41,129 nucleotides of DNA from Oscillatoriales cyanobacterium. Lineage in GTDB: Bacteria > Cyanobacteriota > Cyanobacteriia > Cyanobacteriales > Microcoleaceae. The stretch spans positions 1-41,129 of the forward strand of contig RDXX01000036.1 of assembly GCA_004292955.1 (NCBI GenBank), read 5' to 3'. Position numbers and translations under genes: made by a program. Below, one piece after another: positions 23,600-32,097 of the stretch. The notes beneath the pieces are model-generated. The model did no database searches, was not told where the DNA came from, and saw nothing but the letters and a program-made list of their open reading frames with translations. Position 1 is the first letter of the stretch. Each line of letters starts with the position of its first letter.

Positions 23600-24682
23600 A
23601 TGAAAGTACCAACGATCGCACTAACTCCCGAACAAACAGCGCTAACTCCCATTTATCGCGAAAAGTGGCGGCAAATTGGACTGTCGATCGCACCACTCGA
23701 TCGCCCGATCGCGACAGCCGCCATCAACACCGCCTACAACATCATCGGCTTGGGCGAACCGGAAATTATTTTCTGTGACAGCCCTTACATAGCTTTGGAA
23801 GCTCTTGAACGGCTAAGGATACGCGATTCGGGTCTGGAAACTGGTAGCGAAATTCGAGACAAAATTCATAATGAATTGTACGATACATTAAGAAGTCAAC
23901 TCGACCGGAAACTGGAAAATCAGATTTACAGCCAACTCTATAACCCGCTATATGCTCAACTGATAAGTCAATTCCAAATTCATATTAAAGACGAAGTTTA
24001 TGCCAAATTAGCAAAGAAGTTGGGCAGCAGATTTCACCAATTTTTTGTCAATATAACCTATAATAATAACTGGATCTTATCCGAACTTTCCGCCTGTCAC
24101 GGAAGTTGGGTAGATTTTTGTATTGAGGTCTTAGAATTGGAGTGCGATCGCTCTTTGTACTCAGCCTTTAAAGCCTTAGTCGAAAACTGCGGCTGGATTT
24201 ACCCGTTTGAGAAAAAGTGCTTTGTGTGCGATCGCCCGCGACGACTTAATTTTGACAGCGAATATTTGCTCCACGCTTTATGTCAGCCCGCCATCGAATT
24301 TGCTGACAACTTCAGAGTATACTCTTATCGTGGCGTGCTGTTACCCGAAAGCATCGGTCAAGTTGCGCCGGAGTCTTGGGAGGCTTCATGGCTGCTAAGA
24401 GAAAAGAATGCGGAAGTGCGGCGAGTGTTGATTGGGGCGATCGGCTATCCGAAAATTTGTCAAGAATTGCAAGCAATAGAATTGGATACTTGGCAAGAAT
24501 ATACTTTGTTGAAAATTGAGAATGATGTTGACATCGAGCCAATATTTTTGTTGAAGATGACTTGTCCGAGTACGGGACACATTCACGCTTTGCGAGTGCC
24601 GCCAAAATTGCTAACGGCTAAAGAAGCAATTAGCTGGGTAAATTGGGGGATAGCACCCGAAGAATTTAAAGTGCAAACTTGA
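23600..24682 (+). CDS. DUF6745 family protein
   Basis: A 360-residue protein. The N-terminus (EKWRQIGLSIAPLDRPIATAAINTAYNIIGLGEPEIIFCDSPYIAL) is the characteristic opening of the DUF6745 family, followed by amphipathic repeats at residues about 85-145 (LYDTLRSQLDRKLENQIYSQLYNPLYAQL), a Trp- and Cys-containing domain, and the C-terminal CPSTGHIHALRVPP ... AISWVNWG signature. Such proteins are frequent in cyanobacteria and actinobacteria, often in multiple copies; their biochemical role is unknown. No membrane span or signal peptide is seen. Confidence 0.82.
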   Translation: MKVPTIALTPEQTALTPIYREKWRQIGLSIAPLDRPIATAAINTAYNIIGLGEPEIIFCDSPYIALEALERLRIRDSGLETGSEIRDKIHNELYDTLRSQLDRKLENQIYSQLYNPLYAQLISQFQIHIKDEVYAKLAKKLGSRFHQFFVNITYNNNWILSELSACHGSWVDFCIEVLELECDRSLYSAFKALVENCGWIYPFEKKCFVCDRPRRLNFDSEYLLHALCQPAIEFADNFRVYSYRGVLLPESIGQVAPESWEASWLLREKNAEVRRVLIGAIGYPKICQELQAIELDTWQEYTLLKIENDVDIEPIFLLKMTCPSTGHIHALRVPPKLLTAKEAISWVNWGIAPEEFKVQT

Positions 24683-24712
24683 TATCGTGTGCGATCGATT
24701 AACCAGCCGTTC

Positions 24713-24762
24713 GTAGTGCGGACTGAAGTCCGCGGTATTTTGCGGACTGAAGTCCGCACTAC
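24713..24762. repeat. 21-bp perfect hairpin (family D)
   Basis: Arms 24713-24733 and 24742-24762 (starting GTAGTGCGGACTGAAG) are exact reverse complements around an 8-base loop. It lies 31 bases after the DUF6745 stop and may serve as a terminator, though no T run follows. The rest of 24763-24981 is the upstream region of sat. Confidence 0.85.
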
Positions 24763-24981
24763 AAACCTTACTACAAACCTTTTTTTATGATGGTAATCGA
24801 TCGCACGCGATCGGACAGGAAATTTGAGAGTTTTGAGTGCGAGTTTGCAGTTTAAAGAATCGCAGCCCCGCCTTGATAAGCATTCTGCAAAACTTCAGAA
24901 AAATTAAAAAATAATGTAGATTTACTGCCTGGGCTTGGTACTATGTACTCTGGCAGCTAAAACCAACAACTTCAAATCGAC

Positions 24982-26163
24982 ATGAGCCAGCATTCAGACC
25001 GCATTGCCCCTCACGGCGGCATCCTGGTCAACCGCATTGCTACACTAGACCAAAGACAGGAATTTTTCGACAAAGCAGAGTCCCTGCCGCGAGTCCAGCT
25101 TTCGGAGCGATCGATCTCTGACCTGCAAATGATCGCAATTGGCGCCTTGAGTCCTCTCAAAGGGTTCATGGGAGAAGCTGATTATCGATCGGTAGTCAAA
25201 GAAATGCGCCTCTCCAACGGCCTCCCGTGGTCGATTCCCATCACCCTTTCAGTCAGCGAAGCAGTCGCCGACACCCTCACCGAAGGCGCCTTAGTCCGCC
25301 TCGACTCCCCGGCTGGCGAATTTGCCGGTATCTTGGAACTCGCAGAAAAATACCGCTACAGCAAAGAAGAAGAAGCCCTCAACGTATACCGTACCGACGA
25401 CCTCAAACACCCGGGCGTTCAAGTAGTAGACCAATCCGGGCCAGTTAACCTCGCAGGCGAAGTTTGGCTGCTGGAACGCGAACTAGATGCGCGGTTTCCG
25501 CAATACCAAATTGACCCGGCGAAATCGAGAATACTGTTCAAAGAAAAAGGATGGAAAACCATAGTTGGTTTCCAAACCCGAAACCCCATCCACCGGGCCC
25601 ACGAATACATCCAAAAATGCGCCTTAGAAACAGTAGACGGATTATTTTTGCACCCGTTAGTCGGGACAACTAAAGATGATGATATCCCTGCTGACGTGCG
25701 GATGCGCTGCTACGAAATTCTGCTAGATAAATACTATCCAAAAGATCGCGTAATTTTGGCAATTAATCCGGCGGCGATGCGCTACGCCGGGCCCAGAGAA
25801 GCAATTTTTCACGCTTTAATTCGCAAAAACTACGGCTGCACTCACTTTATTGTCGGGCGCGATCACGCTGGAGTTGGCGATTATTACGGCACCTTCGACG
25901 CCCAACACATTTTTGACGAATTCGAGCCCTCTGAATTGGGAATTGTGCCGATGAAATTCGAGCACGCTTTCTATTGCAAGGTGACGGAACAAATGGCTAC
26001 AACCAAAACAAGTCCCAGCACTCCGGAACAGCGGGTGCATTTGTCGGGAACCAAAGTCCGCGAGATGCTGCGCGCTGGAAAATTGCCGCCGCCGCAGTTT
26101 TCTCGACCCGAAGTTGCCACCGAATTAGCGAAGGCTATGAATATTTTTAGTTACGAGATTTAA
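24982..26163 (+). CDS. sat: sulfate adenylyltransferase (ATP sulfurylase)
   Basis: A 393-residue cytosolic enzyme making adenosine 5'-phosphosulfate from ATP and sulfate, the first step of assimilatory sulfate reduction. Hallmarks: [11 protein letters not shown] (ATP/sulfate site, residues about 197-207), GRDHAGVG (about 292-299), [15 protein letters not shown] and the N-terminal PUA-like domain with [10 protein letters not shown]. The length and absence of an APS-kinase domain are those of the bacterial/cyanobacterial monofunctional form. It is monocistronic here, with no other sulfur genes adjacent. Confidence 0.97.
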   Translation: MSQHSDRIAPHGGILVNRIATLDQRQEFFDKAESLPRVQLSERSISDLQMIAIGALSPLKGFMGEADYRSVVKEMRLSNGLPWSIPITLSVSEAVADTLTEGALVRLDSPAGEFAGILELAEKYRYSKEEEALNVYRTDDLKHPGVQVVDQSGPVNLAGEVWLLERELDARFPQYQIDPAKSRILFKEKGWKTIVGFQTRNPIHRAHEYIQKCALETVDGLFLHPLVGTTKDDDIPADVRMRCYEILLDKYYPKDRVILAINPAAMRYAGPREAIFHALIRKNYGCTHFIVGRDHAGVGDYYGTFDAQHIFDEFEPSELGIVPMKFEHAFYCKVTEQMATTKTSPSTPEQRVHLSGTKVREMLRAGKLPPPQFSRPEVATELAKAMNIFSYEI

Positions 26164-26273
26164 GTCTTGAACTTTGGTATTGGTGGCATTTTGAATAGTT
26201 TTGAATTTTGGGTTTTGAGTTTTAAATTGGAAAGTTTAAGCTTGAAACTCAAAAGTTAAAACTTAGAAGTTAT

Positions 26274-26392
26274 GGGATCATCTCAGTTTTGCATTTAATA
26301 GTGCGAGCGTCCCCGCTCGCGTATCGTAATAATACGCGAGCGGGGACAGCACTATAAGAAAAAAATGCTTTTTACAAAAATGAGATGCTCCC
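26274..26392. mobile_element. MITE with 8-bp target duplication (family A), copy 3
   Basis: A 119-bp element starting GGGATCATCTCAGTTTTGCA and ending ACAAAAATGAGATGCTCCC, flanked by exact GAAGTTAT repeats (26266-26273 and 26393-26400). The interior is a long palindrome GCGAGCGTCCCCGCTCGCG / CGCGAGCGGGGAC with one arm truncated. Confidence 0.88.
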
Positions 26393-26397
26393 GAAGT

Positions 26398-26513
26398 TAT
26401 AGCCTTTCGAGATCTCATATGAGGTACGACTGGGAATAGGGAATAGGCCTGCGCCGGCAAAACCCGCAAAACCGGGCATTAGGGCATACCTCACTTTTTT
26501 GAGAACCGCTATA
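26398..26513. mobile_element. TATAGC-ended MITE-like repeat (family B)
   Basis: It begins TATAGCCTTTCGAGA inside the right target duplication of the preceding MITE and ends TTGAGAACCGCTATA. The interior contains GAATAGG units and a GGGCATTAGGGCATA tract rather than the interior of copy 1. 26514-26692 shows no further gene. Confidence 0.6.
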
Positions 26514-26692
26514 TCTTAAGAATTAACAGTCAGCATCTACTGGATTCCAGGGTTTTGAGATTTGCGACGCATCCTACTAATGTTGTATAAGTTTTCAGAA
26601 TTGGTATAAGTCACAATCTAATGAAAGCCCCTAAAATTAGAGAGGGGTATTTAACTTGAAATTCAACACATAAAATTCAAAACTCTTTAAAA

Positions 26693-28903
26693 ATGGGACT
26701 CAAGCGGCGGGAATTTTTGCAGCAAGCTGGCCGGGTGCTGGCCGCCATCGGAATCAGCGAGGCTGGATGGTTGCGGTTGGGATCGCGCTACTTGGAAGCT
26801 TTAGCCCAGCCAACAGCGCGTAAATTGGCTTTGTTGGTGGGGGTTGACCAGTATTCAGAGTCGCCCCTGCACGGCTGTGTGACGGATGTGGAATTGCAGC
26901 GGGAATTGCTGGTATATCGGTTTGGGTTTGCGCCGTCGGATATTCTGACTTTGACTGATGCTCGCGCTACCAGGGAAAATATCGAGACGGCTTTTGTAAC
27001 TCATTTGAGGGAACAAGCAAAACCGGGTGATGTGGTGGTTTTTCACTTTAGCGGCTGCGGTAGTCGAGTTAGTTTTGGGGACTCTCCGGCAAAAATGCAA
27101 AATAGTTTGGTGCCGGCGAATGATGTGGTACCGCTGCTAGAAAATCGATCGGTCAACGATATTTTAGAGGAAACGGTGTTGCAGTTGGTACGATCGCTCG
27201 CCACAGAAAATGCGATCGCCATCCTCGACACTAGCTACAGCTATCCAGGTTTCCTCAAAAACGGCAACTTTCGCATCCGTTCCCGTCCGCGCCCCACCAT
27301 CGGGCAGCCAAGCCTCGCAGAATTAACGTTTGCCGAAGGTCTCCAGTCAGGCAAAAACAATGGTTCTGTGATCGCCGTACTTGCCGCGGCCGCTAATTCC
27401 CAAATCGCCGGGGAACAAGAGTGGAACGGATTTACTGCGGGTTTGTTTACCTACGCCCTCACCCAAAGTCTGTGGTTAGCGACTCCGGCTAGCAGTTTCA
27501 GCGTCAGTTTTAGTCGGGCGGCGGGCACAGTCGAGCAAATGGCGGGATTATCGCAGCAACCGCAAATTCGCCGTGACAATTTAACAACCGCGCCGGCGCT
27601 GAATTTTGCCACAAGTTTAATGTTAAATTCCGCTGCTGCTGACGGGGCTGTGACGGCGGTGGAAGATGGCGGCAAAACTGTGCAGTTGTGGCTGGGCGGG
27701 TTGTCGGCTGGGGTTTTGGAGTGCTGCGAGGGTTCGGTGTTTGCGGTGGATTCGTCGGTTAAATCGATCGACAGCGATTCTCTAGAGGATAGCAGCTATA
27801 CTTCACGACTATTGCTGCGATCGCGCACCGGTTTGTCTGCAAAAGCTCAAATTTTAGATAAGCTCGATCGTACAAAAGGGCAATTAACAGCCGGCGATTT
27901 GGTGAGGGAAGAAATTCGGGTATTGCCGCGAAACATCGGTTTAACAGTAGCTTTAGACTCTGGTTTGGAACGAATCGAGCGGGTGGATGCTACCAGTGCT
28001 TTCGCGACAGTGCCGCAAGTTTCAGCCGTAGGGAGCGAGCAACCTGCTGACTTTCGGTTCGGGAGAGTCCCGGAAACCATTGTCGCTCAGACTCCTGCGG
28101 CTTACGAGCCTGCTTTGTATCAAGGCCGCTACGGTTTGTTTTCTGTCGGCCAAATGCCGATTCCCGACACTCAGGGCGACGGGGGAGAAGCCGTTAAGGT
28201 GGCGGTACAGCGGTTGATTCCGCAGTTGAAAGCTTTACAGGCGGGGAAGTTGCTGCGGCTGACTGTCAATGAGACATCTTCGCGGCTGAAGGTGCGGGCG
28301 GTTTTGGCAACTCTAGCGCCGCAAGCCCGGGTGATGGTGCAGCGGGAGTCGGTGCGGGCGAGTGGTGATTACCGGTTGGAACCCCTGAGCGCGGAAACCG
28401 AGAAATTGAGTAACTTGGGTATACTAAGTTTGCCGATCGGCAGCCGAATTCAATATAGATTATATAACGAGAGCGATCGCCAGGTTTATGCTGCGGTGTT
28501 CTCCTCGGATACTGCCGGACGGTTGTTGGCGATGAATTATCAGGCTGAAAGTGATGTTGGTGCGATGTCGCGGGCGATCGCCCCTGGGGATAATTTAAGC
28601 GTGCCAGCGGCTGGGGCTTTGGGCTTGGCGGTGTCTGGGGCTTTGGGTTTGGCGGAAACTTTGATTATAGTTAGTGAGAGTCCGTTCGATCGCACTTTGG
28701 CAGCAATAGCAGCGGAAATGCAGCAAACAAGGGATACTTTGCCGGTGATGTTGTTGAATCCTTTAAATGTGGCGCGGGCTGTGTTGGAAGATTTGCACGC
28801 GGCTAGTATTCCGGGCGTGCAGAAACTGGGGATATCGACGGATGATTTGGCTTTGGATGTGAATGTTTGGGCGACTTTGAGTTTTGTTTATCGGGTAGTT
28901 TAA
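26693..28903 (+). CDS. orthocaspase-like protein with both catalytic residues replaced
   Basis: A 736-residue protein. The N-terminus LKRREFLQQAG followed by a hydrophobic stretch and ALAQPTARK is a Tat-type signal (RR motif with a K before), suggesting export to periplasm or thylakoid lumen. Residues about 43-280 have the caspase/peptidase C14 fold (ALLVGVDQY, PLHGCVTDVELQRELLVYRFGF). Active family members have SGHGS and DxCHSG; here they read SGCGS (C122) and DTSYSYPG (S181), so the His-Cys dyad is lost. A long C-terminal region (about 300-736) looks like the Ser/Ala-rich beta region with a DUF4384-like segment (IQYRLYNESDRQVYAAVF). It is probably a non-proteolytic pseudo-caspase. Confidence 0.85.
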   Translation: MGLKRREFLQQAGRVLAAIGISEAGWLRLGSRYLEALAQPTARKLALLVGVDQYSESPLHGCVTDVELQRELLVYRFGFAPSDILTLTDARATRENIETAFVTHLREQAKPGDVVVFHFSGCGSRVSFGDSPAKMQNSLVPANDVVPLLENRSVNDILEETVLQLVRSLATENAIAILDTSYSYPGFLKNGNFRIRSRPRPTIGQPSLAELTFAEGLQSGKNNGSVIAVLAAAANSQIAGEQEWNGFTAGLFTYALTQSLWLATPASSFSVSFSRAAGTVEQMAGLSQQPQIRRDNLTTAPALNFATSLMLNSAAADGAVTAVEDGGKTVQLWLGGLSAGVLECCEGSVFAVDSSVKSIDSDSLEDSSYTSRLLLRSRTGLSAKAQILDKLDRTKGQLTAGDLVREEIRVLPRNIGLTVALDSGLERIERVDATSAFATVPQVSAVGSEQPADFRFGRVPETIVAQTPAAYEPALYQGRYGLFSVGQMPIPDTQGDGGEAVKVAVQRLIPQLKALQAGKLLRLTVNETSSRLKVRAVLATLAPQARVMVQRESVRASGDYRLEPLSAETEKLSNLGILSLPIGSRIQYRLYNESDRQVYAAVFSSDTAGRLLAMNYQAESDVGAMSRAIAPGDNLSVPAAGALGLAVSGALGLAETLIIVSESPFDRTLAAIAAEMQQTRDTLPVMLLNPLNVARAVLEDLHAASIPGVQKLGISTDDLALDVNVWATLSFVYRVV

Positions 28904-28950
28904 TTTTGGGAATTGGGGATGTTTTCTGCAACTATAGCAATCCTAAATCA

Positions 28951-29044
28951 GGGAGCATCTCATTTTTGGAAAAGCCTTTTTTCTTTGAGTGCGAGCGTCC
29001 CCGCTCGCGTATTGTACAATACGCGAGCGGGGACGCTCGCACTA
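28951..29044. mobile_element. truncated MITE of family A, copy 4
   Basis: Starts GGGAGCATCTCATTTTTG and contains the AGTGCGAGCGTCCCCGC ... GCGGGGACGCTCGCACT palindrome around TATTGTACAATA, but the right terminal repeat is missing. No target duplication can be found. The remaining 29045-29159 shows only a GGGAGGGTTGGGGTGGGG tract. Confidence 0.7.
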
Positions 29045-29159
29045 TATAATTCCGATACTACCGGATTGGATATCATTTGTAAATTTCTTACTCCCTCCCC
29101 TTAATAAGGGGAGGGTTGGGGTGGGGTAAAAAACTTTACGACTCATGAAAGAATTGCAA

Positions 29160-29720
29160 CTATCCGAGTACGAAGTCGATATTCACTTCCCAATCAGGAA
29201 ATGCTAGAGGCGAAACTTGTTGACCGCGCCAAAACTTTTGGATTAAACTGTAACCGTTGGGTGTTGGCTGGCGGTATACTTCTAAGCATTGTGCTTCTAA
29301 ATCTACTAGCCAAACCTCTGCAATTTGCGATCGCGCGTAAATGGGAACTTTCACATCTCGATCGTAATCCACCGTACTATCAGATACTTCTATCAACAGC
29401 AAAACTTCTGATGGTGTAGGATGTGCCGTTGAATAGTAATCAGCACGGGGTTGTAGGAATACTACATCAGGTTGAGGTTCAGTGCGATCGGTCAACTGAA
29501 CAGGATTTTGGACAGCAATAATCGCTCTTGTTTCGGGAATTGCAGCCGAGAGTCTGTTGAGGCGGTTGACACATCCGGCGTGGCGAGTTCCAATGGCGGC
29601 CATTTGTACAAGTTCTCCTTCGATCAATTCTACGCGATCGCCCTGGGGAAAAATACCAGCTTTACCCATTAAATGATATTCTTCTACGGTGAGCAATCTT
29701 TTGATTAATTGCACTGCCAT
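29160..29720 (-). CDS. Uma2 family endonuclease-like protein
   Basis: A 186-residue protein of the Uma2 (DUF820) family, a PD-(D/E)XK-fold group greatly expanded in cyanobacteria. Signatures: LTVEEYHLMGKAGIF near the N-terminus, RVELIEGELVQMAAIGTRH, QPDVVFLQPR (Asp at about 99) and VLLLIEVSDSTVDYDRDVKVPIYARSQIAEVWLVD, where the E of IEVSDST and the following K are the ExK-like pair. Length is typical. Nuclease function is inferred from fold; biological role unknown. Confidence 0.93.
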   Translation of the reverse strand: MAVQLIKRLLTVEEYHLMGKAGIFPQGDRVELIEGELVQMAAIGTRHAGCVNRLNRLSAAIPETRAIIAVQNPVQLTDRTEPQPDVVFLQPRADYYSTAHPTPSEVLLLIEVSDSTVDYDRDVKVPIYARSQIAEVWLVDLEAQCLEVYRQPTPNGYSLIQKFWRGQQVSPLAFPDWEVNIDFVLG

Positions 29721-29763
29721 AACTACCGTGCCTCTAATTATATTTATTAAATTGTAGTCGATC

Positions 29764-29803
29764 GAAGGAAGAAGGAAGGAAGAAGGAAGAAGGAAGAAGG
29801 CGC
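29764..29803. repeat. purine tandem repeat (GAAGGAA)n
   Basis: About five GAAGGAA / GAAGAAG units upstream of the Uma2 start. Confidence 0.85.
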
Positions 29804-29918
29804 TTCTGGTTTAATATCAAATCCACTCTTCATCCTCCTGTATTAATCTCTCTATTCTCTCTCTGTGTCCTCTGCGCCCTAGTAAGGTTAAATCATTCCG
29901 ATGCAACCATAAACGATA

Positions 29919-30306
29919 TATAGCGGTTCTCAAAAAAGTAAGGTACGTTGTTGGGCTTGGGCCCTCTGAGAGTAGTGATTATATACTAAGCGAGGTGGCA
30001 TCAAAAACTCCATTTACATTCATCATCTTTCTGATAAATGCTATAACTGGTTCGTTCTAGTAACGAGTACAAAGAAGACGGGCGGTAAAAACCGCCGTGT
30101 CATCTAATAACAAATTAAGATATAGCCTTTCTCAAAAAGATGAGGTATGACTGACAGCTTATATAACCACTGAAACCAAGAGGGCTGAAGCCCAACAACG
30201 TACCTCATCTGTCTGAGAACCGCTATATGACTGACAGCTTACATAACCGCTTAAACTAAGAGGGCTGAAGCCCAACAACGTACCTCATCTGTCTGACAAC
30301 TGCTAT
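29919..30306. mobile_element. cluster of three MITE-like repeats (family B)
   Basis: Copy a, 29919-30045, starts TATAGCGGTTCTCA and ends GATAAATGCTATA. Copy b, 30121-30227, runs from TATAGCCTTTCTCA to TGAGAACCGCTATA. Copy c follows at once (30228-30306) with TGACTGACAGCTTA and ends CTGACAACTGCTAT. The last bases of copy c include the stop codon of the minus-strand aminotransferase gene. Each copy contains AAGAGGGCTGAAGCCCAAC or its half. Confidence 0.7.
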
Positions 30307-31601
30307 TGATAAACTTTTTCTACCAGTTGAGCCAAACGTTTCATCGCAGTTTCAATCTCATCATTTGTCGCAGTCAAACTAATTCGCAAACACTCGTGCT
30401 TGTGCTGCCAATCTTCCCGCAAACCGGGGAAGAAAGAACTTCCCGGTACCACAATCACGCCGACTTTTTTCAATTCTTGATACATTTCCCAATCAGTCAT
30501 TGGCAAATCTTTGAGCCACAACCAGGCAAAGATTGCTCCTTCGCCTCGGTGCAAGAACCATGGCAAATCCTTCGGCATTGCGTGTTCTAGCGTGCTTTCA
30601 ACTACTGCAAATTTGCTTTGATAGTACGGGCGAATTACGTTGAGGGAAATGTCGGCTAGGGCGCCGGACTTAATGGCCCTAGCTGCGATCGCCTGTCCGT
30701 ATCTCGGCGAGTGAATGCACATATTGGTCTGAAAAGATTCTAATATTTGAATAATTCCTTCATCGCCGATCGCAATTCCGATTCTTTCACCCGGTAATCC
30801 GGCCTTCGACAAACTCATGCAGTGGACGATATTGCCGCCGAAAATCGGCTTCATTTCGGTAAAGTTCAAGGCGGGGAAGGGAGGCCCGTAGGCGGAATCG
30901 ACTAACACCGGCACGTCGAAAGCGGCTGCTAAATTGGCTATTTTCTGCACTTCGTCGTCGGTGAGGACGTTGCCGGTGGGGTTGCAGGGACGGGAAAAGA
31001 TGACGCAACCGCTGGTTTCATCAATGGAAAGTTGGCTGAAATCCGGGCGATATTTGAATCGGTGGGCGGCTGCATCAATATCTAGCGTGGGTTTGCAGGC
31101 GATGACTGCTTCGGGAATTAGGCTGACGCCGCCGTAACCGGTGTAGTCTGGGCTTAACGGAAGGACGATCGACTTTAGGTTGCGGATTTGAGATTTCGGA
31201 TCGGAAGTGTCGGCGACTGGTGTGGTGTAGCCTCCGAAAGCGTTGGCTGCGTAGAAGTAGATTGATTGACTTCCGGGAGTAATTAGGATGTTGCGATCGG
31301 TCAAATTGAGGTTGTAACGCTGGTTAAAATCGGCCAATACTGCATCGATAAACGGCTGATAACCTTGGCTGGAACCGTAGCGACAAACGACTTCGCCGTA
31401 TTCGGGACTCGATAAAAGTTCCGCAGTGCAATCGCGCCACAATTGCTCGACTTCCGGCAAAATCACCGGATTTCCGGCGCTCAAATTGATAAATTCCTGC
31501 CCGTGGCCGGCTCTGAGTGTTTCTATAATATCTTTCATAATTGCCCGAACTCCTGTGAGTTGGGACATTTGAGTGCCAAATTGAGTGAGGGCAGGGTTCA
31601 T
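30303..31601 (-). CDS. avtA: valine-pyruvate aminotransferase
   Basis: A 432-residue fold-type I PLP enzyme. It matches AvtA closely through INLSAGNPVILPEVEQLW, ILITPGSQSIYFY, IFSRPCNPTGNVLTDDEV, the PLP lysine K266 in CMSLSKAGLPGERIG, and EGAIFAWLWLKDLPMT ... VVPGSSFFPGL. It would interconvert valine and alanine via pyruvate. Residues about 126-143 (VADTSDPKSQIRNLKS) form an extra loop relative to E. coli AvtA, encoded by DNA that looks like a common cyanobacterial interspersed repeat. The stop codon lies in an adjoining MITE-like repeat. The gene is divergent from the CRISPR leader. Confidence 0.9.
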   Translation of the reverse strand: MNPALTQFGTQMSQLTGVRAIMKDIIETLRAGHGQEFINLSAGNPVILPEVEQLWRDCTAELLSSPEYGEVVCRYGSSQGYQPFIDAVLADFNQRYNLNLTDRNILITPGSQSIYFYAANAFGGYTTPVADTSDPKSQIRNLKSIVLPLSPDYTGYGGVSLIPEAVIACKPTLDIDAAAHRFKYRPDFSQLSIDETSGCVIFSRPCNPTGNVLTDDEVQKIANLAAAFDVPVLVDSAYGPPFPALNFTEMKPIFGGNIVHCMSLSKAGLPGERIGIAIGDEGIIQILESFQTNMCIHSPRYGQAIAARAIKSGALADISLNVIRPYYQSKFAVVESTLEHAMPKDLPWFLHRGEGAIFAWLWLKDLPMTDWEMYQELKKVGVIVVPGSSFFPGLREDWQHKHECLRISLTATNDEIETAMKRLAQLVEKVYQ

Positions 31602-31685
31602 GATGCGGCGACGATGATAGAGGTTGATAGTTTATTTATGATAGCTTTTGTGCGATCGGGTCAAGACTTACGTATCGATCGCGTA

Positions 31686-31770
31686 TTATGTCATTGCGAG
31701 GAACGAAGCATAAGCCCTAGCCCTTTCAGGGCGGCTTCGCCAACGGGCAGGCTTCGCCAACGCAGCATCT
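31686..31770. repeat. interspersed repeat fragment near the CRISPR leader
   Basis: Contains GTCATTGCGAGGAACGAAGC and two copies of GGCTTCGCCAACG. This looks like a common cyanobacterial interspersed repeat rather than a gene. Confidence 0.45.
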
Positions 31771-31839
31771 GTTTTTGATGGGTTTTGCGTAGGATTGAGG
31801 GCGTGGTTTGGTTTGATCGGGCGATCGAACAATATTTTT

Positions 31840-32097
31840 TGCTTAGTTTCCGTGAACCGGTAGGTGTTAAAATAGAGGTATGAAATTTTTTTGCTCAAAC
31901 TCATGTTCCGCAAGGATTTGATGCCCCTCTTCTGAAAAAACGATTCACGGAAAGTCTGGAAGCTTTACAGGATAACGTTTTGGAGTGAGTATGAAAAATT
32001 GGGGATTGACAAGCCGAAGGCTAGAATGGTACTTTAGTTTTAGATTCACGGAACTGCACCTTGAAAACCAAATACAGCAAAGCTTCTGGAGCGGGCG
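31840..32097 (+). promoter_or_regulatory. CRISPR leader
   Basis: AT-rich, non-coding DNA directly before the first repeat. It holds three copies of TTCACGGAA: inverted at 31847-31856, direct at 31944-31953 and direct at 32045-32053, about 100 bases apart. A candidate promoter is TTGACA at 32006-32011 with TACTTT at 32030-32035 (18-base spacing, weak -10). Its position at the side with intact repeats, opposite the decayed repeat, identifies it as the leader. Confidence 0.75.

Noticed and set aside
24925..24956. CTGCC...GGCAG inverted repeat with GTACTATGTAC upstream of sat, considered as a regulator site
   Set aside because: Short matches of this kind are expected by chance, the spacing does not fit a clear NtcA or CysR site, and no comparative evidence is available.
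31443..31778. Plus-strand frame between avtA and the leader
   Set aside because: It overlaps avtA in antisense and runs through an interspersed repeat; nothing supports coding.
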